Positions 1-5,587 of a stretch of DNA of 9,963 nucleotides are shown here, piece after piece. Within the stretch, counting starts at the first letter, position 1, and each line of letters starts with the position of its first letter. Source of the stretch: Phycisphaerae bacterium (GTDB lineage Bacteria; Planctomycetota; Phycisphaerae; Sedimentisphaerales; Anaerobacaceae); contig JAUWBX010000032.1 in the NCBI GenBank assembly GCA_030609625.1, positions 1-9,963 on the forward strand, in the 5' to 3' direction. Made by a program: the position numbers and the translations under genes. Under the pieces are notes generated by a model, which did not search any database, was not told where the DNA came from, and was given only the letters and a program-made list of their open reading frames with translations.

Positions 1-6
1 AATGAA

Positions 7-35
7 TTGACGATTTGCGATTTGCGATTTATAAT
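7..35 (+). promoter_or_regulatory. Near-consensus sigma-70 promoter for tRNA-Val
   Basis: A -35 box TTGACG (7-12) is followed by a 17-base spacer and a perfect -10 box TATAAT (30-35). Initiation would fall near 42-43, about 11 bases before the mature tRNA. The spacer is made of three tandem copies of the heptamer CGATTTG (11-30, last copy ending T). A short inverted repeat CCCCGT/ACGGGG (36-41 and 51-56) lies between promoter and tRNA and overlaps the tRNA 5' end. Confidence 0.8.
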
Positions 36-53
36 CCCCGTCGAAAATTAACG

Positions 54-127
54 GGGCGATTAGCTCAGTTGGTTAGAGCGCACGGATCACACCCGTGAGG
101 TCACTGGTTCGAATCCAGTATCGCCCA
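54..127 (+). tRNA. tRNA-Val (anticodon CAC)
   Basis: The cloverleaf folds completely. Acceptor stem GGGCGAT (54-60) pairs with ATCGCCC (120-126), D stem GCTC/GAGC, anticodon stem CACGG/CCGTG (81-85, 93-97) around loop ATCACAC, variable loop AGGTC, and T arm ACTGG-TTCGAAT-CCAGT. U33 is followed by CAC, which reads GUG valine codons. The discriminator is A127 and the CCA end is not encoded. A run of six T (129-134) follows at once. Confidence 0.95.
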
Positions 128-179
128 ATTTTTTGGCAATCTCGAAATCCGGAATTCGACCCGGCAAAGTTGGGTTCTG

Positions 180-208
180 ATTCCGACCCGCCGCCGGCGG
201 GTCGGAAT
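180..208 (+). terminator. Perfect 13-bp GC-rich hairpin between tRNA-Val and the E2-like gene
   Basis: Bases 180-192 (ATTCCGACCCGCC) are exactly complementary to 196-208, with a GCC loop. No T-tract follows, so this is not a classical intrinsic terminator. It may be a REP-like palindrome, or a structure separating the tRNA transcript from the downstream gene. It ends 8 bases before the AGAGG ribosome-binding site of the next gene, so it would sit in that gene's leader. Confidence 0.5.
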
Positions 209-225
209 GTTCTGTAGAGGCGTCT

Positions 226-918
226 TTGGATAATCCGACAAAAAAGCATATCCCACTGACCAGAATCCAGAAGCTCATCGGCGAAAGGATGTTAAAGTCC
301 AAGCTGAGCAAGCCCTGTTTTTACGTTGGGTCGAAGGCGGATATTACCGACCTTATGGCCATTCGGCCCAAACTCAGAAAGTCGCTGGGCGTCAAAATAA
401 CAACGAACGCCTTCTATATTCGTGCTCTGGGCCTGGCGGTGCAAAAGTATCCTCTCGCGGTAGGTAAGTTTGATGGTGACAATATAAGGGTAGCCGAACG
501 TGTGAATGTTGGCTTTGCGGTTAATGCTCCGCAAGGCCTTGTTGTGCCGGTGGTGAAAGATGCCGGCGAAAAAACATTACCGGAAATTGCCCGTGAGGAG
601 GCATCGCTGAGCAATAAAGCACGTGATAATCAATTGAGGCTTGAGGATATAGAAGGCGAAACAATAGCGTTGAGCAATCTTGGTGCGTATGGCATTGATT
701 CTTTTTTGGGAATCGTACCGCCGCCGACCAGCACTATATTAGCTGTAGGTAATGTCATTCCCACCCCGATGTATCGGGGCGAAAATGATAAAATAATAGT
801 TCGAAAAATAACCAGCCTGTCTCTTGCTGTTGACCGAAGAGTTATAACCGAAGTTTATGCGGCTGAGTTTTTAAATTTCATTACGGATGAATTGCAAAAC
901 CCGCAACGTTTGATTTGA
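226..918 (+). CDS. Stand-alone E2 (2-oxoacid dehydrogenase acyltransferase) catalytic-fold domain with a substituted active site
   Basis: 230 residues, matching in length only the catalytic core of dihydrolipoamide acyltransferases. There is no lipoyl domain and no peripheral-subunit-binding domain. Family features seen: the N-terminal segment IPLTRIQKLIGERMLKSK (9-26), GLVVPVV (104-110), the SNLG turn (150-153) and ILAVGNV (171-177). The E2/CAT-fold signature DHRxxDG reads DRRVITE at 203-209, so the catalytic His is Arg204, the Asp is Thr208 and the Gly is Glu209. Acetyl transfer by the usual mechanism is therefore unlikely. The start is TTG with AGAGG at 216-220; the frame has a stop at 178 and no other plausible start. 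It ends 8 bases from the convergent rraA-like gene. A structural or regulatory role is possible: the E3-binding protein X of pyruvate dehydrogenase also lacks the catalytic His. A decaying gene is the alternative. Confidence 0.85.
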   Translation: MDNPTKKHIPLTRIQKLIGERMLKSKLSKPCFYVGSKADITDLMAIRPKLRKSLGVKITTNAFYIRALGLAVQKYPLAVGKFDGDNIRVAERVNVGFAVNAPQGLVVPVVKDAGEKTLPEIAREEASLSNKARDNQLRLEDIEGETIALSNLGAYGIDSFLGIVPPPTSTILAVGNVIPTPMYRGENDKIIVRKITSLSLAVDRRVITEVYAAEFLNFITDELQNPQRLI

Positions 919-926
919 CGAAAAGT

Positions 927-1823
927 CTATTCTACTATTACCGTCTCGTCAGGTGGTATGCCAAGTCGTTCGAATCTTTTAGCACGGCTTTTTTCGTCAC
1001 CGATGTTAATTTCCCGGGCGAGTTTTCCCACTCTGAGCGCATGTTCTCTGGGCACAACCAGCACCCCATCACCATCGGCTACTACTAAATCGCCGGGGTA
1101 AACAAGGACACCGGCACAATTAATGGGAAAGTTGTAGGATTCGGCAATGAGTCTTCCGGGTCGAACTCCGCGGGTGCTGTACCCGTTTTTACAATAGACC
1201 GAAATCTTCTTGACCTTAACAATCTCATCGGTGTCCCGTGCACCACCGTTTGTTACGACTCCTACGACACCTTTTTCCGCCCAGCCGAGACTATTATTAG
1301 AGCCGATAAAACCACATTCGGGGATTCCACCGGCATCGATAACGACGATGTCTCCGGGCTTTGCCGTCCCAAGCCAGGCATCAGGGGCTCTTTTATATTG
1401 CTGAGATTTGAATCTCTTAAATCCTTCAAGGTTCGGAAACGAGTTTTGTCCGACTCTAACGTCGGTAGGCACATGGCGAACGGTAATGGCAAATCCTATT
1501 ACTCTGTGAGAAAATTTTTCTACATCCCGCCACAGGGACCGGATATTCTTGTCCATTAAACCGATATCCTGCAGGCCAATCAAATCCATACCATCAAGCA
1601 CATCCGTGAGTCGCAAATCCTTGTACAATTCAAGGATTTCTTTTCGTGCCTGTTTGCTGTCATCAAAACTTTTGTTCTTCAGCAGTCTGACGCCTTTAGG
1701 TGTTGTAAGTTTCAGTGCGTTTGATTTTTGCGCTTCCGTAACAGGAATACCTGATACCCAAATAAGTAATATCAGCGTGATAAAACTGACGCATTTAGAT
1801 TTACATTTAGTTAAGTAATACAT
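927..1823 (-). CDS. Secreted RraA / HMG-aldolase family protein
   Basis: 298 residues. The chosen ATG (1823) has a perfect AGGAGG (1834-1829) five bases upstream; an in-frame GTG at 1877 would put 18 residues before the signal peptide and has no such site. Residues 1-31 form a signal peptide (Lys-containing n-region, hydrophobic core about 13-24, likely cleavage after VTEA). The RraA-like domain follows: PGDIVVIDAGG (156-166), then GVVGVVTNGGARD (185-197) with the conserved RD-x2-E triplet Arg196-Asp197-Glu200, and YPGDLVVADGDGVLVVP (242-258). The family includes metal-dependent 4-hydroxy-4-methyl-2-oxoglutarate/oxaloacetate aldolases and the RNase E inhibitor RraA. Export argues against an RNase E role. 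The residue after the conserved Gly174 is Ser rather than the usual Glu, so the substrate cannot be assigned. Divergent from the esterase gene. Confidence 0.88.
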   Translation of the reverse strand: MYYLTKCKSKCVSFITLILLIWVSGIPVTEAQKSNALKLTTPKGVRLLKNKSFDDSKQARKEILELYKDLRLTDVLDGMDLIGLQDIGLMDKNIRSLWRDVEKFSHRVIGFAITVRHVPTDVRVGQNSFPNLEGFKRFKSQQYKRAPDAWLGTAKPGDIVVIDAGGIPECGFIGSNNSLGWAEKGVVGVVTNGGARDTDEIVKVKKISVYCKNGYSTRGVRPGRLIAESYNFPINCAGVLVYPGDLVVADGDGVLVVPREHALRVGKLAREINIGDEKSRAKRFERLGIPPDETVIVE

Positions 1824-1875
1824 GGCGACCTCCTGATAATGGTTTATAAAATTTTTGCTACCTAATTCGCCGGAC

Positions 1876-1896
1876 ACAGGTTACACTAAAACCTGT
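1876..1896 (-). promoter_or_regulatory. Operator-like inverted repeat upstream of the secreted RraA-like gene
   Basis: ACAGGTT (1876-1882) and AACCTGT (1890-1896) are a perfect 7-bp inverted repeat around a 7-base AT-rich centre. It lies about 53 bases upstream of the ATG, in the divergent region shared with the esterase gene. Position and spacing suit a dimeric repressor or activator site; no regulator gene is adjacent. Confidence 0.4.
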
Positions 1897-1941
1897 CCAA
1901 AAACAATGCAAATATTTTTTGTTTATAGTGCTCTCGATTGA

Positions 1942-2024
1942 AAATTCCCGTTTGTGCGCGGGTAAGCAGCTTTACAATAATAGTTTATGATTTTACACGC
2001 GGGAATTTACTACCCTGAAGGGTA
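1942..2024 (+). promoter_or_regulatory. Inverted repeats in the leader of the esterase gene
   Basis: AAATTCCCG (1942-1950) is matched by its complement CGGGAATTT (2000-2008). A compact hairpin follows, TACCC-TGAA-GGGTA (2011-2024), ending 14 bases before the AAGGAG ribosome-binding site at 2039-2044. These could structure the 5' leader of the plus-strand gene. No promoter boxes are convincing here. Confidence 0.3.
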
Positions 2025-2052
2025 TAAGAACCCGCAGTAAGGAGTGAGAAAA

Positions 2053-2936
2053 ATGAATCGGGATTTTAGAATTGCTTTTGTCTGTGTTGTCACTGCGATA
2101 ATATTAACAGTAACGGCCCCGGACGGAAAGGCAGTGACTTTGTATAAAGTCGAGCCGCTCTGGGCGGATGGTGCCCCGGGTGCAAAAGGCGATGAGGACG
2201 GCGACAAACCTACGCTGACGATTTACCTGACACCAAGGGAAAAGGCGACGGGAGCCGCTGTGGTTATTTGTCCCGGCGGTGGTTACGGACATCTGGCTAT
2301 GGACCATGAGGGACACCAAATTGCACAGTGGCTCAATTCGTTCGGTGTCGCCGGTTTTATCCTCAAGTACCGGCGCCGTTACAAGATGCCCAGCGAGCAG
2401 TCAGAATAGTGCGCAGCCGGGCTAAAGAGTGGAACATCAACCCCGGTCGTATCGGGATTCTCGGCTTTTCAGCGGGGGGACACCTCGCGTCGAGTGCAGG
2501 TACGCATTTTCAAAAGCGTTACAGCGAAGCAAAAGACCCAATTGATAAAATCAGTTGCAGGCCTGATTTTATGATACTTATGTATCCGGTCATTTCATTT
2601 ACCGAATGGTGCGCTCACAGCGGCTCCAGGCGTAATTTGTTGGGTAACAATCCCGACAAAGAGCTTGTTGAGAATCTATCCAACGAAAGACAGGTTACGC
2701 CGGAAACCCCGCCTACGTTTTTGGTCCATGCCAACGATGATAAGGGCGTGCCGCCGGAGAACAGTATCTATTTTTACCTTGCTCTGCGGAAGGCCAAGGT
2801 CCCGGTTGAGATGCACATCTACGAAAAGGGCAGCCACGGTTTTGGCCTCGGCAAACAGAATACAGCCGAATCAAGCTGGCCGGTCCGATGTGAAGATTGG
2901 ATGCGAGGACGGGGACTTTTGGATAAGAAAAAATAA
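2053..2936 (+). pseudogene. Frameshifted secreted alpha/beta hydrolase (acetylxylan-esterase-like)
   Basis: The ATG at 2053 is 8 bases after AAGGAG (an upstream GTG at 2044 overlaps that site). The N-terminus is a signal peptide, followed by the PGGGYGHLAMDHEGH oxyanion-loop region. This frame stops at 2407-2409, but the next frame continues the same protein with PAPLQDAQRAVRIVRS, the nucleophile elbow GFSAGG, YPVISF, an acid-residue region HANDD and a His loop GSHGFGL, ending at 2936. The Ser-Asp-His triad residues are thus present but split between frames. The switch lies at CCGG (2370-2373), where KYR is joined directly to PAPLQD. Relatives usually carry about seven more residues here, so a deletion near 25 bp between two CCGG copies fits. 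Intact relatives are extracellular carbohydrate esterases. An assembly error cannot be excluded. Confidence 0.82.
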
Positions 2937-2971
2937 AATTAAGCAAAGATGGTTTTGTGTCTAATTAGTTC

Positions 2972-3147
2972 CATCGTTAGGTGTCCGCCGCAAGGCGTCC
3001 CTTTCGGGACTACGGACTGTTGCGGAAACAATATTTGTCATTCCCGCGAAAGCGGGAATCCAGCTTTTTCGCTCTGGACCCCTGCTCCCCGCTTTCGCGG
3101 GGACAAGTTTACCCCTGCGGAGGCAGGGGCAGGGGTGACATCGTTAG
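2972..3147. repeat. Hairpin-rich repeat block bounded by 9-bp direct repeats
   Basis: The 9-mer CATCGTTAG occurs at 2972-2980 and 3139-3147. Between them are six small hairpins: GCC-GCAA-GGC (2987-2996), GTCCC-TTTC-GGGAC (2997-3010), ATTCCCGC-GAAA-GCGGGAAT (3040-3059), CCAG/CTGG (3060-3063, 3074-3077), CCCCGC-TTTC-GCGGGG (3087-3102) and CCCCTGC-GGAG-GCAGGGG (3112-3129). The part from TGTCA (3036) to TGACA (3140) resembles the widespread class of intergenic palindromes beginning TGTCATTCCCGC. It lies between two convergent genes and could also terminate both transcripts. Direct repeats suggest insertion, but no transposase is present. Confidence 0.65.
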
Positions 3148-3169
3148 TTTTTGTTTTCCGCGACAAATA

Positions 3170-4204
3170 CTAATTAGTATCTGGCTGGTCAGTCTTTGTT
3201 TGTGTCAATTCTGAGGATTGTGTTTCTGAATCAGATTGTGGGATTGATTTGATTTCGATTGGAGGCTGGGTCTGATTTTCATCTACGCCGGCAGGTTGCG
3301 TGCTCGGTTGTGGTGGCACCTGCGAATCAGGCAGTAGTGACGGTGCAGAGGGAGCCGAAGGCTGGTCTTGAATTTCACTGATAGTAACAGGCTGTGCATC
3401 TGGAGGTGTCGATGGCTGGAATTGGGCATGTATGAACTCGGCTACCTTTCTGTAGTCTTCTGCACCGTGGCAATTTTGCTCGTACTCGAAAATTGTTTTG
3501 CCATAGCTGGGTGCCTCGGCGAGCTTGATATTTCTTCGGACGTAAACCGGCAAGACCTGGGCCTGCGCCCAGGGGCAGTTGGTCCCATGCGCCTTGTCGA
3601 GGAATTGCTCGACGTCGGCCCTGACTTCATTTGGAAGAGAGGCCCTGCCATCGAACATGCACAGCAAAATCCATTTGACTTTCAGATTTGGGTTGATTCT
3701 TTTGTTTACAAGCTCGACGGTCTGCAGCAGTTTTCCAAATCCCCGCAGTGCCAGGAAATGCGGCTGAAGCGGGATAAGGACATCATCGGCGGCAGCGAGG
3801 GCGTTGAGGGTAAGCAGTCCAAGTGAAGGGGCGCAGTCGATAAGGCAATAATCGAATTTATCCCGGCTTGATTGAAAGGCCTCTCTCAGGATGGTTTCTC
3901 TGCCGACTACGCTTACCAGCTCGCTTTCGGCGCCGACGAGGTTGATATTTGCGGGCAGCAGCCAAAGATTCGGCCTCATGAGCAGAATTTGCTTTTCAAA
4001 TTCAGCGGACTGGGTCAGGACCTTATAAGAGCCAAACTGGACAATTTGCGGCTCAAGGCCGAGGTGGATTGTCAGATGCGCCTGAGGGTCAAAGTCAATA
4101 ACGACCACCCTCGAGCCGGCAGCGGCAAGAGCTGCTGCGATATTGACCACCGTTGTGGTTTTTCCCACCCCACCTTTCTGGTTTAATACTGCTATGGTTC
4201 TCAT
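3170..4204 (-). CDS. parA: ParA/Soj-family ATPase with a Pro/Gln-rich C-terminal tail
   Basis: 344 residues. The deviant Walker A box KGGVGKTT with signature Lys10 is at 10-17, the A' segment VVVIDFDPQ at 33-41, Walker B YCLIDCAPS at 119-127, and the family C-terminal motif IKLAEAPSYGKTI at 226-238. These place it in the ParA/MinD superfamily, Soj branch, whose ATP-dependent dimers bind DNA and move or position chromosomes, plasmids or protein complexes. The ATPase ends near residue 263. About 80 low-complexity residues rich in Pro, Gln, Ser and Thr follow, which Soj proteins of about 255 residues lack. There is no ParB gene in view. The ATG is not preceded by a clear ribosome-binding site (TTCTTTCCT). 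Third gene after ribH and nusB; a hairpin and repeat array separate it from nusB. Confidence 0.9.
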   Translation of the reverse strand: MRTIAVLNQKGGVGKTTTVVNIAAALAAAGSRVVVIDFDPQAHLTIHLGLEPQIVQFGSYKVLTQSAEFEKQILLMRPNLWLLPANINLVGAESELVSVVGRETILREAFQSSRDKFDYCLIDCAPSLGLLTLNALAAADDVLIPLQPHFLALRGFGKLLQTVELVNKRINPNLKVKWILLCMFDGRASLPNEVRADVEQFLDKAHGTNCPWAQAQVLPVYVRRNIKLAEAPSYGKTIFEYEQNCHGAEDYRKVAEFIHAQFQPSTPPDAQPVTISEIQDQPSAPSAPSLLPDSQVPPQPSTQPAGVDENQTQPPIEIKSIPQSDSETQSSELTQTKTDQPDTN

Positions 4205-4222
4205 AGGAAAGAACTAAATGGC

Positions 4223-4307
4223 CTAAAGTTATAGAGTATTTTTTAACTTTAGCTCACTTTAGTTCACTTTAGCTCACTTTAGGCACTTTACACTTTAGTC
4301 ACTTTAG
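4223..4307. repeat. ACTTTAG repeat array with a 9-bp hairpin between nusB and parA
   Basis: ACTTTA(G) occurs seven times at 4246, 4256, 4266, 4276, 4285, 4292 and 4301; the first four copies are exactly 10 bases apart (about one helical turn). An inverted copy, CTAAAGTTA (4223-4231), pairs with TAACTTTAG (4244-4252) in a perfect 9-bp stem with a 12-base loop. The array covers the nusB 3' end: the last codons CTA AAG TGA are repeat sequence. A 22-base stretch (4268-4289) recurs exactly at 9176-9197. Confidence 0.75.
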
Positions 4308-4709
4308 TTTCTTCAGGATGGCATCGAGCACGCCATTAACAAAGGCCGGCGACTTATCGGTGCTGAACTTTTTGGCAAGCTCGATGGCCTCATTTATCAC
4401 AACTTTGGGCGGGATATCAGGACAGAATTTCAACTGATAAACCGACAATCTCAAGATGCTTTTGTCAACAGGCGAGAGTCTTGTGAATTGCCACTTTATA
4501 GTCGAAGCAATTATCGGCTCGTCGCACTGTTCCAAATTTTCCCACGTTCCTTTTGTCCAATCCGAGGCAAGTTTGCGTACAAAATCGTCTTCATCTGCTT
4601 CTCTGAAGAACCGGTCTAAAAGCTCGAATAGGTCCGGGCCCTGCACATCGAGCTGATACAACGCCTGCATTGTCAACTCTCTGGCCCTTGTTCTTCTGTC
4701 CATATTCAT
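4299..4709 (-). CDS. nusB: Transcription antitermination protein NusB
   Basis: 136 residues, the normal size for NusB. The N-terminal helix RTRARELTMQALYQLDVQ (6-23), the central segment RLSPVDKSILRLSVYQLKF, the signature PPKVVINEAIELAKKFS, and the terminal FVNGVLDAILKK are all diagnostic. NusB pairs with NusE (ribosomal protein S10) on boxA RNA and supports antitermination of rRNA operons. It follows ribH by 37 bases on the same strand, a widespread pairing. Neither ATG (4709, or 4703 two codons later) has a Shine-Dalgarno sequence; a hairpin lies just upstream, so translation may depend on ribH. The stop codon lies within the ACTTTAG repeat array. Confidence 0.95.
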   Translation of the reverse strand: MNMDRRTRARELTMQALYQLDVQGPDLFELLDRFFREADEDDFVRKLASDWTKGTWENLEQCDEPIIASTIKWQFTRLSPVDKSILRLSVYQLKFCPDIPPKVVINEAIELAKKFSTDKSPAFVNGVLDAILKKLK

Positions 4710-4712
4710 CGT

Positions 4713-4738
4713 AGTTCGTAGTCTATGAACTACGAACT
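4713..4738. repeat. 9-bp hairpin between ribH and nusB
   Basis: AGTTCGTAG (4713-4721) pairs perfectly with CTACGAACT (4730-4738) around the loop TCTATGAA. It fills most of the 37-base gap and ends four bases upstream of the nusB ATG, where a ribosome-binding site would be expected. It has no T-tract, so a terminator role is not supported. Confidence 0.5.
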
Positions 4739-4746
4739 CATAACTA

Positions 4747-5214
4747 TCAACTTAATTGTTCCATCACGTTGACCATTTCCATAGCTGTTTGTGCTGCGTC
4801 TGTACCGGCGTTGCCCATTTTCGTCCCGGCTCTTTCAACTGCCTGCTCGAGTGTATCGCAGGTCAGGCCGCCAAATACGGTGGGGGTGGGTGAATCGTAG
4901 TTGATTTGTCCGATACCGCGGGTTACCTGCTGACAGATATAATCATAATGGGCGGTTTGGCCTCGTATGACCGCGCCGAGGCAGAGGACCGCGACGTATT
5001 TGCCGCTGTTGGCGAGCTTTTTCGAAGCCTGAGTAATTTCACAGGCACCAGGCACCCAGACTGCGGATATCTGTTCATCGGCGGCACCATGACGCTGGAG
5101 ACAGTCTATCGCGCCGGCAAGCAGTTTTGAGGTTATGAACTCATTAAACCTGCTGACTACAATAGCGTAATTGCCCTTGCCGGCTGTTACCCGGCCTTTT
5201 ATTTCTTTAATCAT
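4747..5214 (-). CDS. ribH: 6,7-dimethyl-8-ribityllumazine synthase (riboflavin pathway)
   Basis: 155 residues, the usual length. The enzyme joins 5-amino-6-ribitylaminouracil and 3,4-dihydroxy-2-butanone 4-phosphate to give lumazine, the penultimate step to riboflavin. Motifs: SRFNEFITSKLL (21-32), VPGACEI (54-60), CLGAVIRGQTAHYDYIC (78-94) with catalytic His89, and PTVFGGLTCDTLEQAVERAGTK (from 111) with Arg128. Two deviations from the Bacillus subtilis enzyme are visible: Cys58 in place of the active-site Phe, and Ala136 in place of Lys135, a residue linked to phosphate binding. The fold and key His/Arg remain, so function is likely kept. GGAG (5228-5225) lies 10 bases before the ATG. First gene of the probable ribH-nusB-parA operon. 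No FMN riboswitch is visible upstream. Confidence 0.95.
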   Translation of the reverse strand: MIKEIKGRVTAGKGNYAIVVSRFNEFITSKLLAGAIDCLQRHGAADEQISAVWVPGACEITQASKKLANSGKYVAVLCLGAVIRGQTAHYDYICQQVTRGIGQINYDSPTPTVFGGLTCDTLEQAVERAGTKMGNAGTDAAQTAMEMVNVMEQLS

Positions 5215-5231
5215 AACTTCACTTCTCCAAA

Positions 5232-5255
5232 TTATATCAAGACTCCAATTATATC
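5232..5255 (-). promoter_or_regulatory. Duplicated TATAAT boxes upstream of ribH
   Basis: On the minus strand TATAAT occurs twice, at 5254-5249 and 5237-5232, inside an imperfect 13-14 base direct repeat (GATATAATTGGAG, then GATATAATTTGGAG). The upstream copy would start transcription near 5242 and leave the ribosome-binding site intact; the downstream copy would start inside it. No good -35 box is seen at 16-18 bases from either. Confidence 0.4.
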
Positions 5256-5587
5256 TATGTGTACCTGACTCGATTCACGCGTAGTTACGGCCCGCCCGGC
5301 AACCCCGCAAAGCGAGGACCCTAACAGCTATACATTATAAGACTTTCGTCGGCTGGTTTCCAGAAAAACAACTCAATACCAGAAGAGCTGCGATTAATAC
5401 CATTTTGGCCTCAGAAGCTAAGCTGTGCAATTATAAGAGCTTATACGCCGAATTTCCAGCAAAATTTTACTGAAGACAAAAAGGTCTTAAGCCGACAAAA
5501 AACCGCTAACCTGAGTGTATTTTGTGGGCGATAACCACGCTGGATGAACACTTAACCATCGGGGGTTAAACAGGGCAAGGTGTGATT
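5256..5587 (+). promoter_or_regulatory. Divergent intergenic region with a possible structured leader for the TPR gene
   Basis: This is the gap between ribH and the TPR gene. Conserved-looking blocks are GGCAACC (5298-5304), CGCAAAGC (5306-5313), CCTAA (5320-5324) and a G-rich segment (5348-5361). They recall pieces of the c-di-GMP-I (GEMM) aptamer, and GGCCCGCCCGGCAACC also recalls part of the S-box SAM aptamer, but neither consensus is complete. Downstream are hairpins GTGG/CCAC (5524-5527, 5535-5538) and TTAACC/GGTTAA (5552-5557, 5564-5569), the last just before the AAGG ribosome-binding site. No clear promoter or coding sequence is visible. Confidence 0.25.

Noticed and set aside
87..311. 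Minus-strand ORF ending in a TGFEPVTSRV-like peptide
   Set aside because: It is the antisense of tRNA-Val and of the E2-like gene start; such peptides commonly arise from reading through tRNA genes.
2949..3214. Two overlapping plus-strand ORFs downstream of the esterase
   Set aside because: They are translations of the palindromic repeat block, without ribosome-binding sites or protein-like composition.
3368..3826. 152-codon plus-strand ORF inside parA
   Set aside because: It is antisense to the well-supported ParA gene, whose Walker motifs fix the coding strand.
4246..4307. CRISPR array
   Set aside because: The units are about 10 bases long with almost no spacer and there are no cas genes; this is a short tandem repeat.
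5215..5290. FMN riboswitch upstream of ribH
   Set aside because: None of the conserved RFN-element blocks is visible on the minus strand before ribH.
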